Shown here one piece after another: positions 25,187 through 34,005 of a stretch of 64,000 nt of DNA (positions are counted from its first letter, which is position 1; each line of letters starts with the position of its first letter). A program made the translations under genes and the position numbers. The notes beneath the pieces were generated by a model. It did no database searches and was not told the DNA's origin. It was given only the letters and a program-made list of their open reading frames with translations. The stretch spans positions 1,302,001 through 1,366,000 of the forward strand of contig OZ221974.1 in NCBI GenBank assembly GCA_965119665.1, read 5' to 3'. Source of the DNA: Dialister sp900541485. GTDB lineage: Bacteria; Bacillota; Negativicutes; Veillonellales; Dialisteraceae.

Positions 25187-25188
25187 AA

Positions 25189-25229
25189 AAACGCCCGGGT
25201 TCATGTGGTTTACACGGATTCGGGCGTTT
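25189..25229 (+). terminator. Terminator after truA
   Basis: AAACGCCCG/CGGGCGTTT perfect stem with a long loop; the T run is short (TTTC), so strength is uncertain. Confidence 0.6.
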
Positions 25230-25318
25230 CATTCGTATGATATAATTAAGGCGTAAAATAAAAGAAAAGCAGGTCTTAAAATGACTTGTCCGAGAAAAAT
25301 AAAACGGGAGGAAAATTG

Positions 25319-26128
25319 ATGAGTACCATCCGAATGATTGCCATTGATCTTGATGATACATTACTCCATGATGATATTTCCGTTTCTTCTTACACGAAAG
25401 ATACGCTCCGACGTGTCATGGAAAAGGGGATTCCCGTCGTGATTGCCACAGGTCGTATGTTTCAGGCGGCACGACCGTGGGGAAAAGAAATCGGTCTGGG
25501 TGATGTGCCCATGATTTGTTATACCGGAGCCCTTGTGGGAATGTGCCGGAGCGGCCGGATTTTGGAACATGTGACAATGAATCTTGAACTGGCCCGGGAC
25601 ATATTGGAAACAGGCCGCACCCATGGCTGGTATATGCATACCTATATCGATGATGAAGTCTATATGCCGTTCCGTGATGAGCGGACGGATATTTATGAAA
25701 AACAATGCGGCATTACCGCCCATATTGCAGGAGAAAAATTTTGGAAACCGGAAAAGGCGCCCACAAAAATTCTTGTTTTTGATTACGATAAGGCAGTAAT
25801 GAAAGAAGCAGAGGAAATTCTGAAAAAGAAATACGGGGAAGTAACGAATCAGGTAAAATCCAAGCCGGAATTTTTTGAAATGAATACCCGGGGAATATCA
25901 AAAGGCACGGCCTTAAAAGAGCTTTGCCGGAAATGGAATATTCCCACGGAAACATTGATGACTATCGGGAACGGCCATAATGATATTTCCATGTTTGATT
26001 TGACACCTTGGTCCTTTGCCGTTGCAAATGCTCATGACTCGGCAAAAGAAGCGGCCCGGTTCATGACCGACTCCAACAATGATGACGGAGCTGCAAGAGC
26101 TATTGAAAAATATGTATTGGAGGGATAA
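25319..26128 (+). CDS. Cof-type HAD-family hydrolase (sugar-phosphatase like)
   Basis: A 269-residue HAD phosphatase of the Cof/IIB subfamily. Motif I is DLDDTLLHDD near residue 9 with both catalytic Asp residues; motif II is VVIATGR; the motif III Lys lies in GISKGTALKEL and motif IV is GNGHNDISMF. The IIB cap lies between motifs II and III. Such enzymes act on sugar phosphates or cofactor precursors with loose specificity. ATG at 25319 with GGGAGGAAA RBS. Three bases ahead of rapZ, so probably first gene of the rapZ-yvcK-whiA operon. Confidence 0.88.
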   Translation: MSTIRMIAIDLDDTLLHDDISVSSYTKDTLRRVMEKGIPVVIATGRMFQAARPWGKEIGLGDVPMICYTGALVGMCRSGRILEHVTMNLELARDILETGRTHGWYMHTYIDDEVYMPFRDERTDIYEKQCGITAHIAGEKFWKPEKAPTKILVFDYDKAVMKEAEEILKKKYGEVTNQVKSKPEFFEMNTRGISKGTALKELCRKWNIPTETLMTIGNGHNDISMFDLTPWSFAVANAHDSAKEAARFMTDSNNDDGAARAIEKYVLEG

Positions 26129-26131
26129 CCG

Positions 26132-27040
26132 TTGGAACGATTTCGTTTTGTCATTATCACAGGAATGAGCGGCGCAGGGAAGACAAACTTTTTACAAAAG
26201 CTGGAAGATATGGGGTATTATTGTGTGGACAATCTGCCCCCTGTTTTGATTGCCCGGTTTGCCGACCTTTGCTGGAAGAGTACATCGAACACCCGTCATG
26301 TCGCAGTGGTTACGGATATACGGGGCGGTTCGTTTTTTGATGCTCTGCCGCAGGCATTAAATGAATTAAAAAGAAGGGGGATTCCCCACGAAGTCGTATT
26401 TCTTGAAGCCTCCGACGAAGCTTTGGTCAGACGTTATATGGAAACACGTCGGCAACATCCTTTGGCGAAAACGATGCGTATTCAAGAGGGGATACAGGCA
26501 GAACGGAAAGTTTTGGCCGGTGTGCGCACACAGTCGGATATTATCATTGACACGACAGCCATGAAAACGGAGGAGCTGCAGGAATATCTTACCAGCCGTT
26601 TTGGTGCGGTCGATAAAAAGCGGGAAATGCAGATTACCCTGTTTTCGTTCGGTTTTAAATACGGAATTCCTATTGATGCCGATATGGTCATAGATGTCCG
26701 GTTTTTAAAAAATCCCTTTTATATAGAAAAATATAAACATTGGACAGGCCGTGTCCCCGAAGTGGCCCGGTATATTTCCGAGTCACCGGTAACAGAAGAA
26801 TTTTTGTCCAAACTTTACGATTTCATGGATTTTACAGTCAATCGTTTTCGTGATGCCGGAAAAACGCAATTTACCATTGCTATCGGATGTACAGGCGGAA
26901 TGCACCGTTCTGTTTTTGTGACGGAAACATTGGGGAATCATCTGAAGGAACAACATACCCATGTCAATGTGGAACACAGAGATTTACACAGAAACCGTAT
27001 AGAAAAAGATGTGGACGACCGGGCGGAGGATAAAAAATGA
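26132..27040 (+). CDS. rapZ: RNase adapter protein RapZ (YvcJ)
   Basis: A 302-residue RapZ/YvcJ protein: P-loop GMSGAGKT (residues 10-17), the following DMGYYCVDNLPP signature and the C-terminal GCTGGMHRSVF motif. In Gram-negatives RapZ steers RNase E to a small RNA of amino-sugar control; in Firmicutes its role is less clear and touches competence and nucleotide binding. Start is TTG at 26132. The stop overlaps the yvcK start (ATGA), part of the conserved rapZ-yvcK-whiA cluster. Confidence 0.95.
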   Translation: MERFRFVIITGMSGAGKTNFLQKLEDMGYYCVDNLPPVLIARFADLCWKSTSNTRHVAVVTDIRGGSFFDALPQALNELKRRGIPHEVVFLEASDEALVRRYMETRRQHPLAKTMRIQEGIQAERKVLAGVRTQSDIIIDTTAMKTEELQEYLTSRFGAVDKKREMQITLFSFGFKYGIPIDADMVIDVRFLKNPFYIEKYKHWTGRVPEVARYISESPVTEEFLSKLYDFMDFTVNRFRDAGKTQFTIAIGCTGGMHRSVFVTETLGNHLKEQHTHVNVEHRDLHRNRIEKDVDDRAEDKK

Positions 27041-28383
27041 AACTACTTCTCCAATGGTTGTATCCCGGACTGAATATAAAAAGATGGCTTCTTCTCTTTT
27101 CTTTAGGTCTTATGGTAGTTGCTTTCGGTGTTGCTCTGATTATGAACTATCAGGTTTTCGGACAGGTGGAAGAGGAAATATTACGTCTTCTCTACGTGTT
27201 TACCGGAACCTACGACTATGCTTTTCTGGCAACGGCAGGAATCGGCCTGATTGTCGCCGGCATGATAGTCATGCTTTATGCTCTCCGAAAACTGGTGAAA
27301 CGTTTTTTTGCTCTTGTGGCACCTGATGAAGAAGAAGTGTCCAAACAAATTGCTTCCCGTATAGAATTATCCCGCGGCGTTCGCATTGTGGCTATCGGCG
27401 GCGGTCACGGACTGTCCACGCTTTTGAAGGGATTAAAGCAGAAAACATCCAATATTTCTGCTATTGTTACCGTTGCCGATGACGGCGGCTCTTCCGGTCG
27501 CTTGAGAGAGGAAATGGATATCATAGCCCCCGGAGATTTGCGGAATTGCCTTGTGGCTCTGGCGGATAAGGATACTGCTCTGGAGCAGCTGTTCCAATAC
27601 CGCTTCGGCGGAGAAGGGGAGCTTTCGGGCCATAGCCTGGGTAATCTTTTTCTCGCCGCTTTGATTAAAGAATTCGGTAATGCCCAAAATGCCTTGGAAA
27701 CAGCAAGCACAGTTTTAAATATCCGTGGTAAAGTCATGCCCGCCACGGTGGAACGAATCCGTCTCCTTGCCAAAATGTCGGACGGTAAAGAAATCGAAGG
27801 GGAATCGGAGATAGCAGCTTACGGAGAAAGAAGAAAAACAAAAATTCTCCGCATGTCTACGATTCCTGAAGCACCGATTGCGGTGGGAGATGCGTTAGAA
27901 GCGATTCGTCATGCCGATTTAATTACTTTGGGACCGGGAAGTTTGTACACCAGCGTTTTGCCCGATCTGCTTGTACCGGAAATTTTACAGGCCATTAAAG
28001 AAAGTAATGCACCTTGTCTTTATATTTGTAACGTGATGACCCAGCCGGGAGAAACGGAAGGATATACCGTTTCCGACCACGTGAAAGCATTGATTGAGCA
28101 TGTCGGTAAAAATGTAATTGATTATGTTTTGGTCAATAATGCCAGTCCGTCACAGGAAATACTGAAAAAGTATAAAGAAGCGGGAGAGTTTCCCGTAAAA
28201 ATCGATGCGAAACAAGTGGAAGAGACAGGTGTTATTATGATAGAATCTGACCTTCTGGGAGAAGAGAAGGGGGCTTTCCACGACAATCTCATCTTGGCTG
28301 AGAATATCATCCGTATTTCCAATTTATTGAAAACAAATATAAATCCCGAAGCGTTGGCAGACTATCTGAGGAGGAAACAGTAA
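27037..28383 (+). CDS. yvcK: YvcK/CofD-like gluconeogenesis factor
   Basis: A 448-residue protein: two N-terminal membrane segments (about residues 18-38 and 62-85) followed by the CofD-like Rossmann domain with GGGHGLSTLLKGLK and TVADDGGSSGRLR. YvcK homologues bind UDP-sugars and are needed for cell shape and growth on gluconeogenic carbon sources. The membrane-anchored form is the longer version seen in several Firmicutes. It overlaps rapZ by 4 bases and whiA by 1 base. Confidence 0.94.
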   Translation: MKLLLQWLYPGLNIKRWLLLFSLGLMVVAFGVALIMNYQVFGQVEEEILRLLYVFTGTYDYAFLATAGIGLIVAGMIVMLYALRKLVKRFFALVAPDEEEVSKQIASRIELSRGVRIVAIGGGHGLSTLLKGLKQKTSNISAIVTVADDGGSSGRLREEMDIIAPGDLRNCLVALADKDTALEQLFQYRFGGEGELSGHSLGNLFLAALIKEFGNAQNALETASTVLNIRGKVMPATVERIRLLAKMSDGKEIEGESEIAAYGERRKTKILRMSTIPEAPIAVGDALEAIRHADLITLGPGSLYTSVLPDLLVPEILQAIKESNAPCLYICNVMTQPGETEGYTVSDHVKALIEHVGKNVIDYVLVNNASPSQEILKKYKEAGEFPVKIDAKQVEETGVIMIESDLLGEEKGAFHDNLILAENIIRISNLLKTNINPEALADYLRRKQ

Positions 28384-29318
28384 TGTCTTTTACGGAACAA
28401 GTCAAGAATGAGCTGGCTCGTGTTCCCAGAGAAGATAAAGAGAGCCGGACAGGAGAATTACTTGCCTTACTTCGCATGAGCAGTTCTCTGATTACCGGCG
28501 GAAAAGGGAAAAGAGGACTTGAATTTTCTACGGGGAACAGTGCTGTTGCCAGAAGAGTTCTCGTATGTCTGAAGAAAGATTTCGGACTGGACCTTTCCGC
28601 TATGGTCAGGCAGGGACGGCAGCTCAGAAAGAAAAATGTATATACCCTTGTGGTCCGCCCGTCTGAAAAAGGACTGCAATTCCTGTCGGATATGGATATG
28701 GATCCTCTGGCGGATATCAGAGATGCAGAACGGCTGGTATCCAAAGAGGCAAAGAGGGCATATTTGGCAGGTGCTTTTTTAGGAGGCGGAACGGTCAGTC
28801 GTCCCCAAGGGGATTACCATCTGGAAATGGTGACACGGTCAATCCGGTTTGCCCGGGAAATCATTAAAATTATGTGCGGTTTCGGTATGAATGCCCGTAT
28901 GACAGAACGGAAAAATGACTATATCGTGTATGTCAAGGACGGCGATGATGTCAGTTCTTTCCTGCAAATTTCCGGTGCCTCACAAAGTTATATGGATTTT
29001 GAAAGTGTCCGGGTCGTAAAAGAAATGAGAAACCGGGTCAACCGCCAGGTTAATTGTGAAACCGCGAATCTGCAGAAATCCGTAAATGCTGCCGTTCGTC
29101 AGACTCAACATGTACAGTCACTGTTGCAACTGAAGACATTATCCCAGTTGTCCCCGGCCATTCGTGAAGCCTGCGAGGTACGTCTTAAATATCCCAATGC
29201 GTCTTTGTCGGAATTGGCGGAAATTTGCGGAATTACCAAGTCAGGACTTGCGCACAGATACAAAAAAATTGCTGATATGGTCGATGTTTCTCACGGAAAG
29301 AAAAAGAGGAGAAAATAA
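28383..29318 (+). CDS. whiA: WhiA, DNA-binding protein of the rapZ-yvcK-whiA cluster
   Basis: A 311-residue WhiA: N-terminal region similar to LAGLIDADG homing nucleases (AYLAGAFLGGGTVSRPQGDYHLE) and a C-terminal helix-turn-helix (LSELAEICGITKSGLAHRYKKI). In Streptomyces it controls sporulation; in Firmicutes it affects cell division and chromosome segregation. Its stop codon is directly next to the following gene's ATG. Confidence 0.95.
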   Translation: MSFTEQVKNELARVPREDKESRTGELLALLRMSSSLITGGKGKRGLEFSTGNSAVARRVLVCLKKDFGLDLSAMVRQGRQLRKKNVYTLVVRPSEKGLQFLSDMDMDPLADIRDAERLVSKEAKRAYLAGAFLGGGTVSRPQGDYHLEMVTRSIRFAREIIKIMCGFGMNARMTERKNDYIVYVKDGDDVSSFLQISGASQSYMDFESVRVVKEMRNRVNRQVNCETANLQKSVNAAVRQTQHVQSLLQLKTLSQLSPAIREACEVRLKYPNASLSELAEICGITKSGLAHRYKKIADMVDVSHGKKKRRK

Positions 29319-30365
29319 ATGAATATAAAAAAATGGCTGACCGTTGCGATGGCGGCTGTAGGGGCGGTCGGTACGGCATCGGCTTCACCTCTGGAACTCA
29401 ATTATGAAGAAATGGCACTCAACCGGATTAAAGAAGAAGGAACTCTGATTTTATCGGATTGCCCCGAATATGTAAAAGTCCATGGCATTTTGGCGGAGGG
29501 GACTGTTGCCAAAGGGCAGGGGAGGATTTATTATTACCATGTCAATGAAACAGGTAAACCGGCCCGGCTTGTCACCTATGGAGTCAGTGATAAAAAGTCA
29601 AAAATAAAGGTAACAAGAACTCTGCGCGGTATACCGAGTACCGACTATATCACGACAGGAAAAAGCTTGTCTTTCCGTGAAGTGACGGCAGCAAGACAGA
29701 AAACAGAAGAATTTATTTTGGATCAAAATAAAAAGGTGATTCTTTTTGAAGATAATAAAGAGGGGATACGTCCCGATGATTTGGTGAGCGGTATTGTGGA
29801 AGTGGCAACCGATTATCCCATAAAATTCGGTGTCGCTCTTGTTTCTGCAGACGGAAATCTCCAAGATAATTTAGATAAAGCGGAACCGTTACCGCCGGAT
29901 GAGCATGAAATGAGAGGCACATTTCCGAAAGACGTATATTTCGAAAATCAAATGTGGAATATAAGCTCCGGACCCCAGGAAATTAATTTGGGCAGTAACG
30001 AAAGCAAGACACCTTTCTTTATTACGGGGAAGGATGAGCTGAATTATGTACCGAGAGAAAATACGGGGAATTATGGAATTACCTGCCATCTGACCATTCA
30101 CAGCAAGGGAACGGGACTTTACGATTTGTACATTAATCCTATGGGCGGAACTTTTCAGGGAACCCTTGAAATAGGGCAGGTTAAAAAAGTACTTCAAGTG
30201 TACAGGACAGAAAAAGTAGGAAACAAATGGTTTGGCCATGAAACGATAGAAGACTATATGAAACTCGGTACATGGGAAGCGGGAAAAGACTTGTTTATCC
30301 GTTTCATTCCGCCGGGAGCCTGCTATTTCCCTATACGATTATTACTTGTTCCCCATCAGAAATAA
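29319..30365 (+). CDS. Secreted protein of unknown function in the whiA operon
   Basis: A 348-residue protein with a Sec signal peptide (cleavage likely after ASA, residue 23). The rest has no membrane segment and alternates short beta-type stretches; no known domain is recognised. It starts immediately after the whiA stop, with an AGAGGAGA RBS inside whiA, so it is tightly cotranscribed. It may be a lineage-specific envelope protein. Nothing in the sequence tells its partner. Confidence 0.7.
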   Translation: MNIKKWLTVAMAAVGAVGTASASPLELNYEEMALNRIKEEGTLILSDCPEYVKVHGILAEGTVAKGQGRIYYYHVNETGKPARLVTYGVSDKKSKIKVTRTLRGIPSTDYITTGKSLSFREVTAARQKTEEFILDQNKKVILFEDNKEGIRPDDLVSGIVEVATDYPIKFGVALVSADGNLQDNLDKAEPLPPDEHEMRGTFPKDVYFENQMWNISSGPQEINLGSNESKTPFFITGKDELNYVPRENTGNYGITCHLTIHSKGTGLYDLYINPMGGTFQGTLEIGQVKKVLQVYRTEKVGNKWFGHETIEDYMKLGTWEAGKDLFIRFIPPGACYFPIRLLLVPHQK

Positions 30366-30374
30366 GGTGATTAA

Positions 30375-30602
30375 ATGAAATTTATTCAATTTCGTATCGG
30401 TGATATGGTACAAATGAAAAAGAAACATCCCTGCGGTTCCGATACCTGGGAAGTGCTCCAGCTGGGAGCCGACATGAGAGTGAAATGCTGCGGCTGCAGT
30501 CATATCGTTTTAATTCCCCGCCCCAAATTTTTGAAAGGGGCCAAGAAAGTACTGAACAGAGATGTAACGGAAAAAGTGGAACTTGTCAGTAGGGAAGAAT
30601 AA
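30375..30602 (+). CDS. DUF951-family small protein
   Basis: A 75-residue protein with the DUF951 pattern: GDMVQMKKKHPCGSDTWEVL, then MRVKCCGCSHIVLIPRPKF. The conserved cysteines (HPCG, KCCGC) suggest metal or nucleic acid binding. Widely conserved in Firmicutes, function unknown. Nine bases downstream of the secreted-protein gene, last of the operon. Confidence 0.88.
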   Translation: MKFIQFRIGDMVQMKKKHPCGSDTWEVLQLGADMRVKCCGCSHIVLIPRPKFLKGAKKVLNRDVTEKVELVSREE

Positions 30603-30677
30603 AACAGGTGGACAATATAAGGATAAAAATGATATAATCGATAAACACAAGTAATAAGATTCGGACGTACTGTATGC

Positions 30678-30706
30678 TTGACAATATCATGACCGGTGTG
30701 TATAAT
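30678..30706 (+). promoter_or_regulatory. Consensus promoter of the tRNA cluster
   Basis: TTGACA (30678-30683), exact 17-base spacer, TATAAT (30701-30706): a full-consensus sigma-A promoter 20 bases before the first tRNA, as expected for stable RNA. Confidence 0.9.
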
Positions 30707-30725
30707 TACTCTTGTCACTGAACGT

Positions 30726-30801
30726 GCTAGCATAGCTCAGTTGGTAGAGCAGCTGATTTGTAATCAGCAGGTCGTAGGTTCGAGTCCTATTGCTAGCTCC
30801 A
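30726..30801 (+). tRNA. tRNA-Thr (TGT)
   Basis: 76-base cloverleaf with acceptor GCTAGCA/TGCTAGC, anticodon loop TTTGTAA (anticodon TGT), T-loop TTCGAGT and encoded CCA. Confidence 0.97.
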
Positions 30802-30804
30802 TGT

Positions 30805-30889
30805 GGGCGGATTCCCGAGTGGTTAAAGGGAGCAGACTGTAAATCTGCCGGCTTTGCCTTCATAGGTTCGAATCCTATTCCGCCCACCA
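30805..30889 (+). tRNA. tRNA-Tyr (GTA)
   Basis: 85-base cloverleaf with a long variable arm as expected for bacterial tRNA-Tyr; acceptor GGGCGGA/TCCGCCC, anticodon loop CTGTAAA (GTA), encoded CCA. Confidence 0.97.
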
Positions 30890-30894
30890 AATGA

Positions 30895-30970
<76 letters not shown>

Positions 30971-30998
30971 TGTTAATTATTTCACTTTATATAGAATT

Positions 30999-31074
30999 GC
31001 TGATATAGCTCAGTCGGTAGAGCGTATCCTTGGTAAGGATAAGGTCACCAGTTCAATCCTGGTTATCAGCTCCA
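30999..31074 (+). tRNA. tRNA-Thr (GGT)
   Basis: 76-base cloverleaf, acceptor GCTGATA/TATCAGC, anticodon loop TTGGTAA (GGT), encoded CCA. Confidence 0.97.
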
Positions 31075-31075
31075 T

Positions 31076-31152
31076 GGCGGCTTAGCTCAGTTGGCTAGAG
31101 CAAACGGTTCATACCCGTTGTGTCCGGAGTTCAAATCTCTGAGCCGCCACCA
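31076..31152 (+). tRNA. tRNA-Met (CAT), elongator type
   Basis: 77-base cloverleaf, acceptor GGCGGCT/AGCCGCC fully paired, so not the initiator. Anticodon CAT. A lysidine-modified tRNA-Ile2 cannot be fully excluded from sequence alone, but the stem sequences fit elongator Met. Confidence 0.9.
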
Positions 31153-31178
31153 AAAAACCTTCGTAACGGAGGTTTTTT
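31153..31178 (+). terminator. Terminator of the tRNA cluster
   Basis: AACCTTCG/CGGAGGTT hairpin (one wobble, TAA loop) with flanking A and T runs directly after the last CCA. Confidence 0.85.
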
Positions 31179-31264
31179 TATTACCCTTTTATCCGAATAG
31201 CAGGTAAGTGACATATATATAATGAAAAATAAAAGATGAAATTAATGGAAACACTGATAATTTG

Positions 31265-31293
31265 TTGTCTGTTATTGACTTTTTATGTATAAT
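31265..31293 (+). promoter_or_regulatory. Promoter of tuf
   Basis: TTGTCT (31265-31270), 17-base spacer, TATAAT (31288-31293); the coding start is 40 bases on. Confidence 0.75.
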
Positions 31294-31332
31294 AAGAAAA
31301 GCATAAATTCTTTTTTTATAAGGAGAGAAGAA

Positions 31333-32520
31333 ATGGCAAAAGCACATTACGAAAGAACAAAACCACATTGCAACATCGGCACCATCGGCCATGTAGACCA
31401 TGGGAAAACAACACTGACAGCAGCAATCACCAAAGTACTGGCTGATCAGGGAAAAGCAAACTTCCTGGACTATGCATCTATCGATAAAGCACCGGAAGAA
31501 AGAGCACGCGGTATTACCATCAACACATCCACCGTTGAATACGAAACCGACAAACGCCACTACGCACACGTAGACTGCCCAGGGCACGCCGACTATGTAA
31601 AGAACATGATCACCGGTGCTGCACAGATGGACGGAGCTATCCTCGTAGTATCCGCAGCAGACGGCCCCATGCCGCAGACCCGTGAACACATCCTGCTGGC
31701 AAAACAGGTAGGCGTACCGGCTATCGTCGTATTCCTGAACAAAGCAGACCAGGTAGACGACCCCGAACTGATTGACCTCGTAGAAATGGAAGTAAGAGAC
31801 CTTCTGTCCTCCTATGACTTCCCGGGCGACGAAATTCCGATCGTAGTAGGATCCGCACTGGGAGCCCTGAACGGAAACGAAGCAGACGTTAAAAAAGTCC
31901 TCGAACTGATGGACAAAGTAGACGAATACGTACCGACCCCGGAACGTGACACCGAAAAACCGTTCCTGATGCCTGTCGAAGACGTATTCACCATCACAGG
32001 CCGCGGCACAGTAGCAACAGGCAGAGTAGAACGCGGAACCATCAAAGTAGGCGACGCAGCAGAAATCGTAGGACTTCAGGACGAACCGACCGAAACAGTA
32101 GTAACCGGCGTAGAAATGTTCAGAAAGACCCTCGACCAGGCAATCGCAGGAGACAACATCGGAGCACTGCTCCGCGGAATTGACCGTACAGGCATCGAAA
32201 GAGGCCAGGTACTGGCAAAACCGGGAACTGTACACCCGCATACAGAATTCACCGCACAGGTTTATGTACTGACCAAAGACGAAGGCGGCCGTCACACCCC
32301 GTTCTTTAACGGATACCGTCCGCAGTTCTTCTTCAGAACAACCGACGTAACAGGCGACATCAACCTTCCGGAAGGCGTAGAAATGTGCATGCCCGGGGAC
32401 AACATTGAAATGAGCGTCAAACTGATTACCCCGATTGCGATGGAAGAAGGCCAGAGATTCGCAATCCGTGAAGGCGGAAGAACAGTAGGCGCAGGCGTAG
32501 TAGCAAAGATAACAAAATAA
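31333..32520 (+). CDS. tuf: Elongation factor Tu
   Basis: A 395-residue EF-Tu with all GTPase motifs: G1 GHVDHGKTT, G2 region RARGITINTS, G3 DCPGHADY and G4 NKAD, followed by domains 2 and 3. It brings aminoacyl-tRNA to the ribosome. ATG at 31333 with AAGGAGAGAAG in front gives the classical MAKAHYERTK start; a longer frame from 31285 has no support. Codon use is strongly biased, as in highly expressed genes. It is not next to fusA here but sits between tRNAs and secE-nusG, as tufB does in E. coli. Own promoter and terminator. Confidence 0.98.
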   Translation: MAKAHYERTKPHCNIGTIGHVDHGKTTLTAAITKVLADQGKANFLDYASIDKAPEERARGITINTSTVEYETDKRHYAHVDCPGHADYVKNMITGAAQMDGAILVVSAADGPMPQTREHILLAKQVGVPAIVVFLNKADQVDDPELIDLVEMEVRDLLSSYDFPGDEIPIVVGSALGALNGNEADVKKVLELMDKVDEYVPTPERDTEKPFLMPVEDVFTITGRGTVATGRVERGTIKVGDAAEIVGLQDEPTETVVTGVEMFRKTLDQAIAGDNIGALLRGIDRTGIERGQVLAKPGTVHPHTEFTAQVYVLTKDEGGRHTPFFNGYRPQFFFRTTDVTGDINLPEGVEMCMPGDNIEMSVKLITPIAMEEGQRFAIREGGRTVGAGVVAKITK

Positions 32521-32555
32521 TCTGAGTGAAAACGGCTAAACAGATACAATAAAAG

Positions 32556-32597
32556 AAGCTGTAACAGAAAACGAAAGCGATCTGTTACAGCTTTTTT
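32556..32597 (+). terminator. Terminator of tuf
   Basis: Perfect 13-bp stem AAGCTGTAACAGA/TCTGTTACAGCTT (32556-32568 and 32581-32593) followed by TTTT. Confidence 0.9.
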
Positions 32598-32770
32598 GTT
32601 TTGCCGGAAACGAAAAAAGGAAACGGCTCTGAAAAATAAAATGAACGGTTAAAAATGAAAGAAACGGTTATAAAGGATATAAAATAAAAAATAAAATTTG
32701 ATTGCAATATAAAAAGAAGAGTGATATAATCATTTTGCTGGGATGCCCCGGCTTTTTTAAGTGGTATTTG

Positions 32771-32799
32771 TTGACTGCAATAGGGGCTTATGATATACT
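32771..32799 (+). promoter_or_regulatory. Promoter of rpmG-secE-nusG
   Basis: TTGACT (32771-32776), 17-base spacer, TATACT (32794-32799), 56 bases before rpmG. Confidence 0.8.
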
Positions 32800-32854
32800 C
32801 TATAAGCATATTGCAATGGCCGTGGGCCAAAGAAAGTTGAGTGAGGTGTAAAGA

Positions 32855-33004
32855 ATGCGTGAAGGAATTACTCTTGCATGTCCAGAATGCAAGCGCCGCA
32901 ATTATCGTACAAACAAAAACAAGAAAAACAATGCAGAACGTATCGAAATGATGAAGTACTGCCCGTGGTGTCATAAACATACCTTACATAAAGAAACCAA
33001 ATAA
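32855..33004 (+). CDS. rpmG: 50S ribosomal protein L33
   Basis: A 49-residue L33 with the zinc-ribbon cysteines intact: CPEC at residues 9-12 and CPWC at 36-39 (the C+ form). MREGITLACPEC is the usual Firmicutes start. AGTGAGGTG stands before the ATG. It is first in the rpmG-secE-nusG unit, 25 bases ahead of secE. Confidence 0.95.
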   Translation: MREGITLACPECKRRNYRTNKNKKNNAERIEMMKYCPWCHKHTLHKETK

Positions 33005-33029
33005 TAGTTCTTAGAATGAGGGTGTGAGG

Positions 33030-33269
33030 ATGGCTAAACGTAATCAACCGACCAAAAGAGAGGTTGCAGAAGAAAATAAGAGTGCCTGGACCAAATTTTT
33101 CCGTGAAACAAAAATGGAAATGAGAAAGGTCATTTGGCCGACAAAACAGGAAATGATTCGTTATACGATTGCTGTCATCGTATCAGTCATCTTGGTTTCT
33201 TTTCTGATTATTATCGTAGACTTCATATTCATGCAGCTCTCCAAACTGCTGATTCATACTGTAGGATGA
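33030..33269 (+). CDS. secE: Preprotein translocase subunit SecE
   Basis: A 79-residue SecE: amphipathic helix with FFRETKMEMRKVIWPTKQE (the conserved WPT block) and one C-terminal membrane segment. It clamps SecY in the translocon. ATG at 33030 is chosen behind GAGGGTGTGAGG; the GTG six bases upstream lies in this RBS. Confidence 0.95.
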   Translation: MAKRNQPTKREVAEENKSAWTKFFRETKMEMRKVIWPTKQEMIRYTIAVIVSVILVSFLIIIVDFIFMQLSKLLIHTVG

Positions 33270-33282
33270 AAGGAGAGAGCGT

Positions 33283-33900
33283 ATGCCGTCTGACGAAATA
33301 AATAAAAAGAAAACTGTAGAAAACGCGACTGTCAGTGCACCGACTGAAATCGGTACGCCAAAAGAGGGATCCGATAAAGATATCCGCTGGTATGTAATTC
33401 ATACATATTCCGGCTATGAAAACAAAGTAAAAGATACGCTGACCCGTAAAGTTCATTCTATAGGAATGGATGATACCATTTTACAGATTCTTCTTCCTAT
33501 GCATGACGAAGAAGAAGTTAAAGATGGGGAAAAGAAAGTCGTGTCAAGGAAAGTATTTCCCGGCTATCTTCTGATACAGATGGAAGTCAATGACAGAAGC
33601 TGGTACGTAGTAAGAAATACACCGGGAGTTACCGGTTTTGTAGGAACAACTACCAAACCGATTCCCCTTTCTGACGAAGAAGCAAAACGTATCATTGAAG
33701 GCGGGCAAAAAAAAGTATCGGTAACGACCGAGGCCAAAGTGGGAGATAAGATCAAAATCACACAAGGCCCGTTTGCTGACCGTAGTGCTGTCGTACTTGA
33801 TGTGACTGCCGATAAGAGTAAGATTAAAGCAGACATCAGTAATTTCGGCACAACAACAACGATAGAGTTGGAAGCGGGATTTTTTGAACTGCTTCGTTAA
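33283..33900 (+). CDS. nusG: Transcription termination/antitermination protein NusG
   Basis: A 205-residue NusG: an acidic/Lys-rich extension of about 28 residues, the NGN domain (WYVIHTYSGYENKVKDTL, then VFPGYLLIQM and NTPGVTGFVG) and a C-terminal KOW domain (GDKIKITQGPFADRSAVVLD). It binds RNA polymerase and links it to Rho or to the ribosome. Thirteen bases after secE. Confidence 0.96.
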   Translation: MPSDEINKKKTVENATVSAPTEIGTPKEGSDKDIRWYVIHTYSGYENKVKDTLTRKVHSIGMDDTILQILLPMHDEEEVKDGEKKVVSRKVFPGYLLIQMEVNDRSWYVVRNTPGVTGFVGTTTKPIPLSDEEAKRIIEGGQKKVSVTTEAKVGDKIKITQGPFADRSAVVLDVTADKSKIKADISNFGTTTTIELEAGFFELLR

Positions 33901-33934
33901 ATAACTCTGTGAGACTGTCTTGTACTTGGCTTGT

Positions 33935-34005
33935 CTCACAAACGTGGGAGGGTCTGTTACAGCCCGAAAACCACATTCCATAATAGGAAAAGGAGGTGTA
34001 ACAAT
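33935..34005 (+). promoter_or_regulatory. Leader between nusG and rplK
   Basis: The GTGGGAGGGTCTGTTACAGCCCGAAAACCAC-type stem (33942-33975) ahead of rplK is the position where an L11 operon leader is usually found, and such leaders can bind L1. Assigned by position and shape; not proven. Confidence 0.45.

Noticed and set aside
31076..31152. tRNA-Ile2 (lysidine CAT) instead of elongator Met
   Set aside because: Possible in principle, but nothing in the stems favours it; kept as tRNA-Met with a note.
31189..32295. 368-codon open frame antisense to tuf
   Set aside because: Produced by the strong codon bias of tuf; Cys/Phe/Tyr-rich translation, no RBS, overlaps the tuf promoter.
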